Shown here: positions 62,636 through 64,000 of the stretch, piece after piece
Layout: every line of letters starts with the position of its first letter
How positions within the stretch are numbered: position 1 is the stretch's first letter
Assembly: GCA_021769425.1 (NCBI GenBank)
Contig: JAETSX010000012.1
Location: 51,137 to 115,136 of the forward strand
Source of the DNA: Eubacterium sp.
GTDB taxonomy: Bacteria > Bacillota > Clostridia > Lachnospirales > Lachnospiraceae
Length of the DNA stretch: 64,000 bases
Direction of reading: 5' to 3'
The notes under the pieces: model-generated
Databases searched by the model: none
Seen by the model: the letters and a program-made list of their open reading frames with translations, nothing else
Told to the model about the DNA's origin: nothing
Translations under genes and position numbers: made by a program

Positions 62636-62674
62636 AACAGTGAAGCCGAAGGCTGAACTGTTACGTATTTTTTT
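62636..62674 (+). terminator. Terminator of the ABC/GntR operon
   Basis: AACAGT...AGCC-GAA-GGCT...ACTGTT (62636-62662) forms a two-part stem, followed by ACGTATTTTTTT. It closes the ABC/GntR operon before rsmA. Confidence 0.7.
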
Positions 62675-62780
62675 AGCGGCATTGGAAAACAGATTGCTAT
62701 CTGCTGAAAAACCATGTATAATCTGTTAGTATATGTTTTCGTTTGCATTCAGCCCAATCGAAAATGCGGGGATTGGGTCA

Positions 62781-62872
62781 GGCGCCTTGTTTATACCCGA
62801 TGAATCGGGCACATTTCAAATGCAATCTCATCAATAATTTTTAGGCGCCTTGTTTATACCCGATGAATCGGG
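62781..62872. repeat. Direct repeat, 29-bp units 63 bp apart, upstream of rsmA
   Basis: GGCGCCTTGTTTATACCCGA, then TGAATCGGG, occurs at 62781-62809 and again at 62844-62872. Both copies contain the small hairpin CCCGATGAATCGGG. The 63-bp offset suggests a partial tandem duplication of the rsmA leader. Confidence 0.85.
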
Positions 62873-62890
62873 GCGCGGCATACGGAAAGT

Positions 62891-63007
62891 CGCACAGGAT
62901 GAAGGGAATCATGGCAGATTTAGGAAAGCCGCACAAGATGAAGGGAATCATGGCAGATTTAGGAAAACCGCACAGGATGGAGGGAATCATGGCAGATTTA
63001 GGAAAAC
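62891..63007 (+). repeat. 3 x 39-bp tandem repeat at the 5' end of rsmA
   Basis: Units at 62891-62929, 62930-62968 and 62969-63007 are nearly identical. Each carries a ribosome binding site-like GAAGGG or GGAGGG followed 4 bp later by ATGGCAGATTTAGG, the rsmA start. Because 39 is 13 codons, all three starts are in frame (MADLGKP each time). A decayed piece of a fourth unit precedes them. Confidence 0.95.
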
Positions 63008-63846
63008 CGCAGAACACCATAGCGGTATTGCAGAAGTATCATTTTAATTTTCAAAAGAAATTCGGACAGAATTTCCTGATTGATCCCAGGGCACTGGAAA
63101 AAATTGTCGGATCCGCCGGAATTACCAGAGAGGATTTTGTACTGGAAATCGGGCCGGGTATCGGTACATTGACCCAATATCTCTGCGAAAACGCAAGAGA
63201 AGTGTCGGCAGTGGAAATTGACCGGAACTTAATCCCCATTCTGGAAGAGACGCTGCATGATTATGAGAATGTGGAAGTAATCCATGAAGACATCCTCAAA
63301 GTGGATATCAATCGTCTGGCCCAGGAAAAAAATAACGGCAACCCCATCAAAGTAGTGGCCAATTTACCCTATTATATTACAACCCCTATTATTATGCGCC
63401 TGTTTGAAAGCCATGTCCCGGTAGACAGCATCACCATTATGGTTCAGAAGGAAGTGGCGGAACGCATGCAGGCGGGGCCGGGAAGTAAGGATTACGGGGC
63501 GTTGTCCCTGGCAGTCCAGTACTATGCCAAACCGGAAATCATTGCCAATGTGCCGCCCAACTGCTTTATGCCAAGGCCAAAAGTGGGAAGCGCGGTAATC
63601 AGGCTGGCAAGGCATGAGAAAGCGCCGGTACAGACAAAAAATGAGGATCTGATGTTTCGTATGATCCGAGCCTCCTTCAACCAAAGACGAAAGACATTGG
63701 CAAACGGATTAAATAATTCACCGGAAATCCCGGCTTCAAAGGAACAGATTGCAAAAGCGATAGAGGAATTGGGATTAAACCCAAATGTACGGGGAGAAGC
63801 TTTAACCCTGGAACAATTTGCAAAATTAAGCAATGCCCTAGTATAA
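62989..63846 (+). CDS. rsmA: 16S rRNA dimethyladenosine transferase RsmA (KsgA)
   Basis: RsmA dimethylates two adjacent adenines near the 3' end of 16S rRNA during 30S maturation. The 285 residues are the usual size. SAM-binding features are KKFGQNFLIDPRAL and LEIGPGIGTLTQYL. The catalytic NLPYY is present in VVANLPYYITTP, and NQRRKTLANGL lies in the C-terminal domain. I place the start at ATG 62989, the third of three tandem in-frame starts, because it has the best site (GGAGGG) and gives the family-typical N-terminus. Starts at 62911 and 62950 would add 26 or 13 repeated residues. Confidence 0.95.
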   Translation: MADLGKPQNTIAVLQKYHFNFQKKFGQNFLIDPRALEKIVGSAGITREDFVLEIGPGIGTLTQYLCENAREVSAVEIDRNLIPILEETLHDYENVEVIHEDILKVDINRLAQEKNNGNPIKVVANLPYYITTPIIMRLFESHVPVDSITIMVQKEVAERMQAGPGSKDYGALSLAVQYYAKPEIIANVPPNCFMPRPKVGSAVIRLARHEKAPVQTKNEDLMFRMIRASFNQRRKTLANGLNNSPEIPASKEQIAKAIEELGLNPNVRGEALTLEQFAKLSNALV

Positions 63847-63923
63847 TCCACACTAATTGTGATACCTTTCACGCAGGATAAATTTTGTTGCTGCCCGTTT
63901 ATTCTGACTTCTAATAAATCTGA

Positions 63924-63952
63924 TTGATTGTCACAAAATTAACCGATATAAT
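63924..63952 (+). promoter_or_regulatory. Sigma-A promoter for a gene beyond the window
   Basis: TTGATT (63924-63929), a 17-bp spacer and a perfect TATAAT (63947-63952), with AT-rich sequence upstream. The downstream gene lies outside the window. No terminator was recognised between rsmA and this promoter. Confidence 0.65.
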
Positions 63953-64000
63953 GACATCAGCATATAGAAAGAGAAAGTTCCAGAGCACTTACTTTTGACA

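Noticed and set aside
62891..63007. Possible CRISPR-like array
   Set aside because: The units are head-to-tail with no spacers and carry a gene start; no cas genes are present.
1..64000. Prophage, insertion sequence, tRNA or defence island
   Set aside because: No integrase, transposase, phage structural, tRNA-like or restriction/defence genes were recognised anywhere in the window.

Overview
The window looks like a chromosomal segment of a gut-type Lachnospiraceae (Clostridia, Bacillota). The inference rests on the gene content: [FeFe]-hydrogenase maturases, YesM/YesN-type two-component systems next to CUT1 sugar ABC transporters, many glycoside hydrolases, secreted proteins with BspA-type leucine-rich repeats, YtrA-type GntR with paired ABC modules, and strong AGGAGG ribosome binding sites with frequent TTG/GTG starts. 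No tRNA, rRNA, CRISPR array, prophage or insertion sequence was seen. The genus cannot be named from the sequence alone.

Layout. 1-240: the 3' part of a structured RNA ending in a strong terminator, with a 6S-like appearance. 357-2826: hydE-hydG, overlapping. 2937-5028: a small bacterial-PH membrane protein on the minus strand and a coiled-coil protein of unknown function. 5029-5828: a gene-poor gap with a nested hairpin and a possible decayed small gene. 5829-11424: an OmpR-type regulator with a very large sensor kinase, then a hybrid kinase with its own promoter. 11486-20950: an aconitase-superfamily hydratase, an AI-2E-family exporter, a giant TPR/low-complexity/P-loop protein and glycogen branching enzyme. 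21143-24173: CbiK (minus) and a LytTR/GHKL pair. 24371-45434: a large carbohydrate-utilisation region with GH2, GH3, a GPH symporter, GH36, an AllA-like cupin, a YesM/YesN pair, a CUT1 ABC importer and a 1473-residue secreted glycosidase-like protein. 45747-58506: patatin, a Pro-rich small protein, a methyltransferase, a membrane-anchored C39-like protein, a zinc-ribbon protein, MATE, metG, a TPR-GGDEF protein and tatD. 58518-62582: two ABC ATPase/membrane-protein modules around a YtrA-type GntR regulator, driven from a promoter buried in a 56-bp perfect palindrome. 62989-63846: rsmA, then a strong outward promoter for a gene beyond the window.

How it works together. The 24-45 kb region reads as one sensing, import and degradation locus. 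The secreted glycosidase-like protein and the membrane-anchored GH3 act outside. The binding protein and two permeases, plus a GPH symporter, import the products. Cytoplasmic GH36 and GH2 finish the breakdown, and the YesM/YesN pair is the likely inducer-sensing switch. No ATPase for the CUT1 importer is present, so a shared MsmK-type ATPase elsewhere is expected.

The most unusual feature is not a single gene. There are many short tandem duplications (34-73 bp units) at the extreme 5' or 3' ends of genes: cbiK, patatin, MATE, both ABC ATPases, the GntR-ABC spacer and rsmA. They often duplicate a stop codon, or a ribosome binding site plus start codon. Three families of dispersed intergenic hairpin repeats (A, three copies; B and C, two each) also recur in untranslated regions.
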